This document shows, one piece after another, positions 8,570-15,901 of a stretch of DNA of 34,264 bases. The DNA is from Clostridia bacterium (lineage in GTDB: Bacteria > CBDUZB01 > JAGLHV01). Below the pieces are notes generated by a model. The model saw only the letters and a list, made by a program, of their open reading frames with translations, was not told the origin of the DNA and ran no database searches. Location: positions 1-34,264 of the forward strand of contig JAUVLC010000017.1 in the NCBI GenBank assembly GCA_030595925.1. Reading direction: 5' to 3'. Each line of letters starts with the position of its first letter. Positions within the stretch are counted from its first letter, which is position 1. The position numbers and the translations under genes were made by a program.

Positions 8570-8824
8570 TAATCCTTTCACTTTACTGATTGGTGGACAG
8601 GCTCCCGCAAGAGGAGAGGAAACAAAACAAAGATTGTAATAGAAGTGGATGGATCGCAACATAAGGAAACAGATCAGGAACAAAAAGATCTGCAACGAGA
8701 TATATATTTGAAGAACGAGGGATTATATATATTGCGTTTTAACAATCTACAAGTTTTGCAAGAACTAGATTCTGTTATGGATAAAATTCCCCTAGCCCCC
8801 TTTTTCAAAGGGGGGAAACCATAG
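8570..8824 (+). pseudogene. DUF559 (Vsr-like endonuclease fold) remnant
   Basis: An open stretch without a start codon reads KIVIEVDGSQHKETDQ, then LQRDIYLKNEGLYILRFNN, ending before TAG at 8822. This is the C-terminal half of a DUF559 protein: the (I/V)EVDGSQH core and the RFNN-x-V tail are diagnostic. The N-terminal half is missing; upstream of about 8570 the frame is closed by a stop. The last residues (PLAPFFKGGKP) are encoded by the right inverted-repeat copy. It is a degraded passenger of the insertion. Confidence 0.7.
8785..8820 (-). repeat. right copy of C-run/G-run inverted repeat
   Basis: Reads AATTCCCCTAGCCCCCTTTT followed by TCAAAGGGGGG, the reverse complement of 8484-8520 with a few mismatches. 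Together the two copies bracket the DUF559 remnant like imperfect terminal inverted repeats. Confidence 0.75.
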
Positions 8825-8947
8825 GGTAATTCTTTAAAAAGGGGGGAGGACGACGAGAACACAAAACTAAACAAATCAGTGACTTCGTTCCTATACGGGT
8901 ATTCTCGTTAATAAATTATACAAATTATAAACTAAATGTTAAACATT

Positions 8948-8976
8948 TTGGACATTACTATAAAGTATGAGATAAT
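8948..8976 (+). promoter_or_regulatory. sigma70-type promoter abutting the second helicase start
   Basis: TTGGAC (8948-8953), 17-nt spacer, GATAAT (8971-8976). The expected transcription start falls at about 8983, on the ATG itself, and there is no ribosome site. The -10 box lies in the 17-bp direct repeat, while the -35 box belongs to the inserted DNA. Confidence 0.5.
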
Positions 8977-8982
8977 AAAAAT

Positions 8983-11900
8983 ATGAATAAATTAACCGAT
9001 GAACAAATTACAGCAATAAATCAGATTGAAGGAAAGGTCTGCCTTAAGGCCGGTGCCGGTACCGGAAAAACACTGGTTTTAACCAATAGATATATCCGGA
9101 TATTAAAAACCTTGCTTAAGGAAGGATATGTTTTAGAAGATGCTATTATGAGTATTGTGGCTGTAACCTTTACCAAAAAAGCAGCTAACCAGATGCGGAT
9201 GAAAATAAAGGAAAATCTTATTGAATTTCCTAATCTGGCAGCTGTTTTATCCGGTGCTTACATCAGCACAATAGATGCTTTTTGCCTTAGACTTTTAAAA
9301 GAAAATGCTTTTTTAGTCGGAATTGATCCGGACTTTGTAATTATGGAGGAAATAGAAAGTAAGCTTTTATTTTTAAAAGAAGCAAAAAATGTTTTTAATT
9401 CCCAGGATTTACCCGCAATATCTTTCAATGTAGGCATGGATTTCTTTCTGAGAGAAGTGTATTCTTTTATCCGCCGATTGAAAAATAATGCTATAACCCC
9501 TGTTATGTTTAAGGAAAATATAGAAAAAATAAATAATTTAAATGAGAAAAAAAAATTAGGCAAGGTTATTTTTTGCCTTTATGCCGCTTATGAGGAGAGA
9601 TTAAAAAAGGAGAATAAATTTGATTTTCAAAGTATTCTTTTAGCCGGATTATCGTTGCTGGAGAATAAGCAGATAAAAGAAAAATATAAAGAGTTTTTTA
9701 AATATATTCTGGTAGATGAATATCAGGACACTACTTTTTTGCAGGATAAGTTGTTGAGGGAATTATCTTCATATAGTGGAAATTATTTTGCGGTAGGGGA
9801 TGTGAATCAATCTATCTATGCCTTTCGTGATGCCCGTCCGGAAAACATGATGAATTTTGATCAGGAAACAAAAAAAGAAGGGAAAAGTCTTTCTTTAACT
9901 ACTAATTTTCGTTCTTTTGATGAGATTTTGAAATTAAGTAACCAATGTTTTCAGGAACAAATGCCTTATTTTCAACCGCTTCATTCCGGCAGGAATAAAG
10001 ATTCTCTTTGCTGTGAAATAAATCTTGCTTGTAGTGCGGAGGAAGAAGCGGAATTTATTGCCCAGCGAATTTTGGCGCTATTAGAAAGAGATCCCGATCC
10101 GCTAAAATGTAAGGATATTGTAATTCTATTTAGGGGAATACGAAATATTGGTATTTATGAAGAAATTTTGTATAAACATCATTTGCCTTTTATGACCGTC
10201 GGAGGCTCCGGATATTACGCTCGTCCGGAAATAAAAGATATTATTTCGCTTTTAGGGGTTATTAATAATCCTTTTGACGATATAAATTTAGTGAGGGTCC
10301 TTAGGGGGCCAGTATACAGGATTAGTAATTCTACCTTACAAAAATTAGCTAATTTAAAACCCGGTGAAGATGTTGAAGATGAGGGAAAAGATATAAAAGG
10401 TAAAGGGAAATATCCTATTTATGATGCCTTGGGAAAGATGAAAAATTTAAATATTGGGGAGGAAGAAAAGGCTTCTTTAAGAAGATTGAGGGATTTCATT
10501 GATGAATTTATTTACCAAAAAAACAAATTACCGTTAGGCCGGTTTTTATATTGCCTGATTCAAAATAGCGGTTATACGAGCTATGTACAAACACTATCTC
10601 CCATAGAGCGAAGAAGAAGTCTGGCTAATATTGATAAATTTTACCAATTAGTATGCCGGTTTGAAGAGAGAAATTTGATCCCTGTTTTAGAAGATTTTAT
10701 TGCCTATCTTAAAGAGGTTATTAGTCAGGAGACAATGGAAAGCGAAGAAAATCATGAAATAGAAGATGTTATCCAGTTAATGACAATTCATCAGGCTAAG
10801 GGTTTGGAGTTTCCGGTGGTTTTTGTGGCTAATATTTCTCCGGACAGTTTTCCTTCCAGAAGCCGTACCCCCAGATATTATTTTGATGCAAAAGAAGGTT
10901 TTTTGTGTAAAGACATCAAAGAGGAAGAAGAAAAAATAAAGAAAAAAAATAAAGAGCGATTTAGCTGTGAAGAAGAAAGACTTCTTTATGTGGCAATGAC
11001 CAGGGCTAAAGAACGCTTGATTCTTTCCGGAAGAATAAAAGAAGACGGAAAAGGAAAAAGTAGAAAAAGCCGTTTTATTGATTATTTCTTTAAGATGCAG
11101 GAGGCTCAATTAACATTAAAAGAAGAATATGGCAATTTATTAATTGAAGCGAATAAGTCCTTTCCGATAAAGGAAGAATGTAGAGAAAAAAAGTACCGGG
11201 GATATTCTTTCAATCCGGAACAAAAAATAAACAGGAAGGAAATTGAGCAGTCTTTTGATTTTAAATATTGTTCTTCTGAGGGGGAAAAAACAAAAAAATC
11301 TTTTAGTGTTACTCAGCTTGCTGTTTTTGACCAGTGTCCTTTACAGTATAAATACCGCTATGAAATAGGTGTTTTAGCCAATAGTAGTCCTAATGAAAGT
11401 GTTGCTACGGGAAAAATAGATGAAACGGTTTTAGGTATGATAATGCATAAAATTTTACAGGAATTTACCTTATTTGGTGAACAGGAAAAATGGGATGATA
11501 AAAAAACATTTTCCCGATTTAAGAAATTAGCCAAAACCTACGGAATTCCTTCGGAAGATGCGGATTCTCTTTATAATAATCAAATACAGGAAATATTTAA
11601 TAAAATTATAAAAAGTGATTATAACCCTTCCCTTAAAAAAACAACGGCTGTGGAAAAAAGCTTTCATTTAAATCTTAATGGGTTTTTAATTAAAGGAACG
11701 ATAGACCGTATAGATTGTCGGGATAATGGAAGCTTTGAAATTATTGATTATAAAATGAGTAAATCAATTAAAGTAAATCGATATGATTTCCCGATGCAAT
11801 TGTATGGAATAGGTGCGGAGAACGTGTTGGGTTTAAAGCCGGTAGATAAACTAACCCTTTATTCTTTGCGTCAGGGGCAGGGATTTTCTTTGGAGATAAA

Positions 11901-12054
11901 ACCCACAGAAGAAATTTTGAAAAAAGCGGAGAGAATAATTACCCGAATTACCCGGAGTGAGTATAGAATAAGTGAAAAAAAAGAATGTTCATTTTGTGGC
12001 TTTAAGGCAATTTGCCCTAAAGCTATAATAAAACCAGTAGTAAAAGAAGAATAA
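8983..12054 (+). CDS. UvrD/AddA-like helicase with PD-(D/E)XK nuclease and Fe-S motif
   Basis: This is a complete superfamily 1A helicase fused to a RecB-type nuclease, acting in DNA double-strand-break processing or foreign-DNA degradation. It has the Q-like motif LTDEQITAI (4-12), Walker A AGAGTGKT (24-31), motif Ia TFTKKAANQM, motif II VDEYQDT, motif III GDVNQSIYAFRDARPE, motif IV TTNFRS, motif V MTIHQAKGLEFPVVFV and motif VI LLYVAMTRAKERL. The nuclease domain has DQCPLQYKYRYE (Cys near 784), GTIDRIDC and EIIDYKMSK, then the C-x2-C-x5-C Fe-S triad CSFCGFKAIC near residues 1002-1011. All catalytic motifs look intact. It is paralogous to the upstream helicase-nuclease, so an AddAB- or AdnAB-like heterodimer is the best guess. 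Start ATG 8983 lacks a ribosome site and may be leaderless. Confidence 0.92.
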   Translation: MNKLTDEQITAINQIEGKVCLKAGAGTGKTLVLTNRYIRILKTLLKEGYVLEDAIMSIVAVTFTKKAANQMRMKIKENLIEFPNLAAVLSGAYISTIDAFCLRLLKENAFLVGIDPDFVIMEEIESKLLFLKEAKNVFNSQDLPAISFNVGMDFFLREVYSFIRRLKNNAITPVMFKENIEKINNLNEKKKLGKVIFCLYAAYEERLKKENKFDFQSILLAGLSLLENKQIKEKYKEFFKYILVDEYQDTTFLQDKLLRELSSYSGNYFAVGDVNQSIYAFRDARPENMMNFDQETKKEGKSLSLTTNFRSFDEILKLSNQCFQEQMPYFQPLHSGRNKDSLCCEINLACSAEEEAEFIAQRILALLERDPDPLKCKDIVILFRGIRNIGIYEEILYKHHLPFMTVGGSGYYARPEIKDIISLLGVINNPFDDINLVRVLRGPVYRISNSTLQKLANLKPGEDVEDEGKDIKGKGKYPIYDALGKMKNLNIGEEEKASLRRLRDFIDEFIYQKNKLPLGRFLYCLIQNSGYTSYVQTLSPIERRRSLANIDKFYQLVCRFEERNLIPVLEDFIAYLKEVISQETMESEENHEIEDVIQLMTIHQAKGLEFPVVFVANISPDSFPSRSRTPRYYFDAKEGFLCKDIKEEEEKIKKKNKERFSCEEERLLYVAMTRAKERLILSGRIKEDGKGKSRKSRFIDYFFKMQEAQLTLKEEYGNLLIEANKSFPIKEECREKKYRGYSFNPEQKINRKEIEQSFDFKYCSSEGEKTKKSFSVTQLAVFDQCPLQYKYRYEIGVLANSSPNESVATGKIDETVLGMIMHKILQEFTLFGEQEKWDDKKTFSRFKKLAKTYGIPSEDADSLYNNQIQEIFNKIIKSDYNPSLKKTTAVEKSFHLNLNGFLIKGTIDRIDCRDNGSFEIIDYKMSKSIKVNRYDFPMQLYGIGAENVLGLKPVDKLTLYSLRQGQGFSLEIKPTEEILKKAERIITRITRSEYRISEKKECSFCGFKAICPKAIIKPVVKEE

Positions 12055-12305
12055 AAAAATTGTAAAAAAGAGTTTTTTAAAGTAATAGCATTGAAAAAAG
12101 GAAGAAGTGAAGAATAAAAACATTTTAAATGGATTTATTGCAAATAATAGTTTTAATCAAAAGGGTGTATATTATCTTGTTGTAGTTTCACTTTTATTAG
12201 GGGAAATTAGATTTTTAAAATTAGCCGGTTAAGATACTGATGATTTTTTTTCTAGCTTTTTCTATTTCGAACAGTTTCAGTAGCAGTAAAAAGATGGGAA
12301 ATTGC

Positions 12306-12334
12306 TTGACTTTTATAGTCTTTTCTGATAAATT
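12306..12334 (+). promoter_or_regulatory. sigma70-type promoter with no ORF behind it
   Basis: TTGACT (12306-12311), 17-nt spacer, TAAATT (12329-12334). The first credible start codon is 530 nt downstream, so it either makes a non-coding RNA, a long leader for fadL-1, or is a relic. Confidence 0.45.
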
Positions 12335-12807
12335 ACTTTTAAAGAAAGTAAACAACGGCAATTTTGGTTACTTTTAAAAAAGCAAATTGGGCTATTTGAT
12401 AATTTGGGTTTGATTTTGTTTCTTCTACAGAAAAAAGGGGGGGCAAAAATAAAAAAACAACACTTAATTATTCTTTTTTTGTTTGTTATTCAACGGGGAA
12501 AAGGATATTTAAATAGACTCTATTCGGTAAAAAAGAGTAAACTTATTTGTTAATATCCCATTCAGTTCACTTTAATTGCAAGACATATTAATTCTGATTG
12601 TCTTTTCCCCTCAAGAAATAATTTTTGCAAAAGATCCACCTCAAAGTAAAATAACAGAATAAATAAAAATTTAAATCACAAAATTCCAAATCAAAAATTT
12701 TTAGAAAACAAATCGCGTAAACCTAAGAAGTTATGAAACGGGGTTATTAAATTTTTTATGCAAACTTTTAAAGTTGATGCTTACCAAATTTGTCTTATTC
12801 AAGAATA

Positions 12808-12836
12808 TTGATATTTTACATCGTGAATTCTATATT
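12808..12836 (+). promoter_or_regulatory. sigma70-type promoter for FadL-1
   Basis: TTGATA (12808-12813), 17-nt spacer, TATATT (12831-12836), placed 34 nt before the fadL-1 ATG, which leaves room for the AGGAGG ribosome site. Confidence 0.55.
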
Positions 12837-12870
12837 CTGAAAAAATAATGTCAAAAAATAGGAGGCAGTA

Positions 12871-14178
12871 ATGAGTAAAAAATCAATTATTGCTAGTATT
12901 GTTTTTACTTTGTTTTATTCAGTGTCGTCAATTTTTGCAGGGACAATTTTTATTCCGCCGGGTGCCAGGGCAAATAGTATGGCGGGTGCTTTTGTTGCAG
13001 TAGCAGATGACGCTACAGCTATTTATTGGAATCCGGCAGGACTAACTAATTTGGAGGGAACAGGAATTGAAGGCTCTATTTTTTATATAGGCGCAGAGGC
13101 TAAAGGAAGTAGGTCGCTGTTGAATGTTGATAACCCCATAAACGCAGATGAATTAATGTTGGGGAAAATCTATCCTACTGAACCGGGAGTATATCAAAGC
13201 AAAGTATTTGAAACAAAGGCAGTGTTTCCTTTTATAGCCGGATATACAAAAGTAAACGATATAGTCGTTGCAGTAGGTTGTTATGTTGTTGGTGGCGGTG
13301 GTGGGAAATGGGAGGATGCAGTAAAAGCGGGAGCAGATGACTTAAAAGCATTGGTAGATGCATCTTATGGGTTTGTGGTCGGAAATATTTCCGGGGCAAA
13401 GAAAATAGGTTCTAATCTTTCGATAGGAGTTGGATTAAATTTTATATATATGCAGGATAATGCAGAAATTGAAAAAGCATATTTTGCAACGACGGGCTCT
13501 CCTTTTTATAGTTATGATTTAAAGATGGAAAGAAAAGGAACGGGTTCCGGCATAGAGTTAATCGGAGGGGCTTTATATAGTCCATTAGACAAATTACAAC
13601 TGGCTTTGACTCTGCGTAGCGGAGCTGCCTTAAAGATAAACGGAAAAGCAGAATATAATCAGGAGGGGTTGGCACCTCTCGGTTTCCCTGATGTTTTTCA
13701 CGAGACGGATTATAGTCAAAATTATGAATATCCTTTAACTTGTGGAATTGGTGCGGCCTATAAAATGACGGAGTTGCTTACTCTTGCTATAGGAGTTAAT
13801 ATAGAAAACTACTCTATGATGAAAGAGGATATTAATTATGACAGAAATGATACGGTTTTTAGAGATGTAAATAAAAAATTAGATTGGAAAAATATAGCAG
13901 TAATTAGTTTCGGGGCAGATTATCGTCTTAATGAAAAGTTATCGTTTCAGGGAGGCATACAAAGAAATCCTGCTCCGTATCCGCAAGACCAATTAACACT
14001 GTTAGGTACAGACCAATATACTTTAACTTATTTCACATTAGGTACAGAATACAAGGTAAATTCGTGGAAAATAAACGTTAATTATGTTCATAGTTTTTCG
14101 GATGAGCCGGAACAGAGTGGAGTAAAGTATGAATATCCATCAGATTCGTTTAGAGTCGGAATTGGGTACGGGTTTTAA
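12871..14178 (+). CDS. FadL/OmpP1/TodX-family outer-membrane transporter (copy 1)
   Basis: This is a beta-barrel channel for long-chain fatty acids or other hydrophobic molecules. Residues 1-23 are a signal peptide ending near SIFAG. The mature N-terminus carries the family signature ARANSMAGAFVAVADD and IYWNPAGL. The remainder shows alternating hydrophobic beta-strands and ends in FRVGIGYGF, with the terminal Phe expected for recognition by the BAM complex. At 435 aa it is close to the family's usual size. AGGAGG precedes the ATG. The SRPBCC and acyl-ACP reductase genes follow on the same strand. A paralogue lies at 18296. The substrate is not readable from sequence; a lipid is inferred from neighbours. 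Confidence 0.9.
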   Translation: MSKKSIIASIVFTLFYSVSSIFAGTIFIPPGARANSMAGAFVAVADDATAIYWNPAGLTNLEGTGIEGSIFYIGAEAKGSRSLLNVDNPINADELMLGKIYPTEPGVYQSKVFETKAVFPFIAGYTKVNDIVVAVGCYVVGGGGGKWEDAVKAGADDLKALVDASYGFVVGNISGAKKIGSNLSIGVGLNFIYMQDNAEIEKAYFATTGSPFYSYDLKMERKGTGSGIELIGGALYSPLDKLQLALTLRSGAALKINGKAEYNQEGLAPLGFPDVFHETDYSQNYEYPLTCGIGAAYKMTELLTLAIGVNIENYSMMKEDINYDRNDTVFRDVNKKLDWKNIAVISFGADYRLNEKLSFQGGIQRNPAPYPQDQLTLLGTDQYTLTYFTLGTEYKVNSWKINVNYVHSFSDEPEQSGVKYEYPSDSFRVGIGYGF

Positions 14179-14215
14179 ATGTTTCAGCCTCTGAGTTAAT
14201 TTATGAATAAAAAAT

Positions 14216-14809
14216 TTGTTTGTAAAGGAGGGGATAATCATTTTTACGGTAAAAGAAAAAAGTGTACGCTCTAAGAAAGGGAGAAGGGAAGAAATACGGA
14301 GAAAATTTCTTTTTGACATAAACTTTTCAGACAAGAGAAATACAGAGCGCCGAAAATGTTGGCGCAGAGCAGTTAAAGTATCAACTGTTATTAATAAGGA
14401 TATAGAAAGAGTCTATGATTTTGTAAAGCATATCGAAAATTTTCCTCAATTTATAGAAAATATCAAAAGTATAAAAATTATAAAAGAAAAAAATAATCGC
14501 AAAGTAGCAGACTGGAAGATTGATGTACAAGGAGTTCCTGTCCAATGGCGCGAAGAAATTATTTTTGATGACACTGATAAAACGATAAAATTTAAGATGT
14601 TAAAAGGGGATTATGAAGTTTATGAGGGAGAGTGGAGATTTTTACCGCTTATGGGGAGGACACAAGTTTTTATATCAGTCAATTTGGGTTGGGGATTTCC
14701 GTCTTTTGAGACCTTTGTCGGTGATGTTTTAAGAATCAAGGTAAAAGTTAATTTAAGGGGAATGCTTAGGGCTATTAAGAAAGAAATGGGGAGGAGGCTA
14801 TCAGAATAA
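14216..14809 (+). CDS. START/SRPBCC (polyketide cyclase-like) lipid-binding protein
   Basis: The product is a probable soluble carrier or binding protein for a hydrophobic ligand. A basic N-terminal tail (RSKKGRREEIRRKFLF) precedes a helix-grip SRPBCC domain from about VKVSTVINKDIERVYDFVKH through FPQFIENIKSIKII, WREEIIFDD and EVYEGEWRFLPL to a long C-terminal helix. The only standard in-frame start is TTG at 14216, but it lies before a strong AAAGGAGGGG ribosome site (14224-14233) that could not serve it. The codons correctly spaced after that site are ATC (14237) and ATT (14240), so initiation is probably at a rare AUU/AUC codon, or a base is miscalled. It follows fadL-1 by 37 nt and precedes the reductase by 3 nt. 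The same FadL-SRPBCC order recurs at 18296-20175. Confidence 0.8.
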   Translation: MFVKEGIIIFTVKEKSVRSKKGRREEIRRKFLFDINFSDKRNTERRKCWRRAVKVSTVINKDIERVYDFVKHIENFPQFIENIKSIKIIKEKNNRKVADWKIDVQGVPVQWREEIIFDDTDKTIKFKMLKGDYEVYEGEWRFLPLMGRTQVFISVNLGWGFPSFETFVGDVLRIKVKVNLRGMLRAIKKEMGRRLSE

Positions 14810-14812
14810 AGA

Positions 14813-15901
14813 ATGGGGAAATTTGCTTTTATTTTTCATCCTCACGATGTAGAAAGTTTAGGGGATTGGGTTTTTAGTGAGCCCAATCTTAAAAAAAAGA
14901 GGAGACATTTGATAGAGCGAGCTCTTCGCTGGATACCCCCTTTAAAAAGAGAGTCTGTGACTGGTCTGCAGTCTTTGACCGGTAAAAAAGCAAATGGAGA
15001 GATGATTCTTTTGCCATTAGTACCCGAGCAAATAGTGAAAATGGATTCTGGCTTTATTTTACAGAAACTAATTAGAGCCGGACGAATTGCCCAGGATTTA
15101 GGTTGCAATATAGTTGGTTTAGGGGCTTATGCCGCCTGGGTAGGGAAAAGGGGTGTTTTAGTGGCGAAAGAATTAAATATTCCGGTTACTACGGGGACCA
15201 GTTATACCATAGAAATTGTGGTGCAGGCAGTGTTAAAGGCGGCTAATGATGTTGGTATAGAGATAGATAAGGCAAAGGTATCCATTATTGGGGCTACGGG
15301 ATTAATCGGCAGTATTTGCTCTGTTATTTTAGCCGAAAAAGTGCCTTATCTTACTTTAATGGCACGCAATAAAATAAAAATGAGAAAATTAGCCGATTCA
15401 ATTATTCAGCAAAACAAGAAAAAAACGATAATTAAAATCACCGATAATCTTAAAGAATCGCTGTCTCAGTCAGATATAATGGTAGTAGTGACCAGTGTCC
15501 CTTTTGCTTTAATCAAAGTAGAAGATTTAAACCCCGGTACAATAGTTTGTGATATTTCCCTCCCCCATAATGTTTCTCCGGAGAAAGCAGCTTCAAGAAG
15601 GGATGTTTTAGTTATTGATGGTGGAGTGGTTAACCCGCCGGGAAAAGTAGATTTACATTTTAATTTTGGATTAGCTCCAGGTTTAGTTTATGCTTGTATG
15701 GCGGAAACGATGATTTTAGCCCTGGAAGAAAAGTACGAATATGCTTGTATAGGTGGAAAGGTATCCTTAGCCAAGGTAAGAGCAATTTCTAAGTTTGCAG
15801 TTAAACACGGGTTTAAATTAGCCCAATTTAGAAGTTTTGGTAAAAAAGTTTCGATTGGACAAATAGAAGAAGTAAAGAAAGCAAGAAGAGGTAAAAAGTA
15901 G
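14813..15901 (+). CDS. acyl-ACP reductase-like NAD(P)-dependent oxidoreductase (COG5322)
   Basis: The protein resembles the cyanobacterial long-chain acyl-[acyl-carrier-protein] reductase (AAR), which reduces acyl-ACP to fatty aldehyde with NADPH. Shared features, from knowledge of AAR, are the GLGAYAAWVGKRG block, TTGTSYT, the Rossmann motif GATGLIGSICSVIL (about 163-176), IVCDISLPHNVSPEK and IDGGVV. The motif YACMAETMILALE aligns with AAR's FACFAES, so Cys295 occupies the position of the AAR catalytic cysteine. The C-terminal AVKHGFKL matches AAR's SVKHGFQP. The length of 362 aa is close to AAR (about 340). It lies in a run with FadL and SRPBCC genes, 3 nt after the latter, and the next gene overlaps it by 1 nt. 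No aldehyde-deformylating oxygenase is nearby. Exact activity is inferred; COG5322 is often annotated only as 'predicted amino acid dehydrogenase'. Confidence 0.8.
   Translation: MGKFAFIFHPHDVESLGDWVFSEPNLKKKRRHLIERALRWIPPLKRESVTGLQSLTGKKANGEMILLPLVPEQIVKMDSGFILQKLIRAGRIAQDLGCNIVGLGAYAAWVGKRGVLVAKELNIPVTTGTSYTIEIVVQAVLKAANDVGIEIDKAKVSIIGATGLIGSICSVILAEKVPYLTLMARNKIKMRKLADSIIQQNKKKTIIKITDNLKESLSQSDIMVVVTSVPFALIKVEDLNPGTIVCDISLPHNVSPEKAASRRDVLVIDGGVVNPPGKVDLHFNFGLAPGLVYACMAETMILALEEKYEYACIGGKVSLAKVRAISKFAVKHGFKLAQFRSFGKKVSIGQIEEVKKARRGKK

Larger units (their letters stand above)
8463..8987. mobile_element. insertion flanked by 17-bp direct repeats between the two helicase genes
   Basis: GATAATAAAAATATGAA occurs exactly at 8463-8479 and again at 8971-8987, where it contains the start codon of the second helicase. 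The 491 bp between hold two inverted copies of a C/G-run repeat (8484-8520 and 8785-8820), a degenerate third copy (about 8827-8849) and a DUF559 remnant. Removing one repeat plus the insert would place the second helicase ATG 19 nt after the first helicase's TGA, as in a compact operon. The simplest reading is an insertion with target-site duplication or repeat capture. Confidence 0.7.
12055..12870 (+). other. 816-bp non-coding stretch
   Basis: No convincing gene is seen on either strand. It contains two promoter-like sequences (12306-12334 and 12808-12836), a small hairpin AAAGTAA/TTACTTT at 12345-12374 near the predicted start of the first promoter, and a G7 run near 12440. A short hydrophobic frame near 12450 begins with ATA rather than a normal start. 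It may be a decayed gene, an RNA gene or a long leader. Confidence 0.5.

Noticed and set aside
10777-11109. 110-codon minus-strand ORF
   Set aside because: It is an antisense shadow of the intact second helicase, covering its motif V-VI region.
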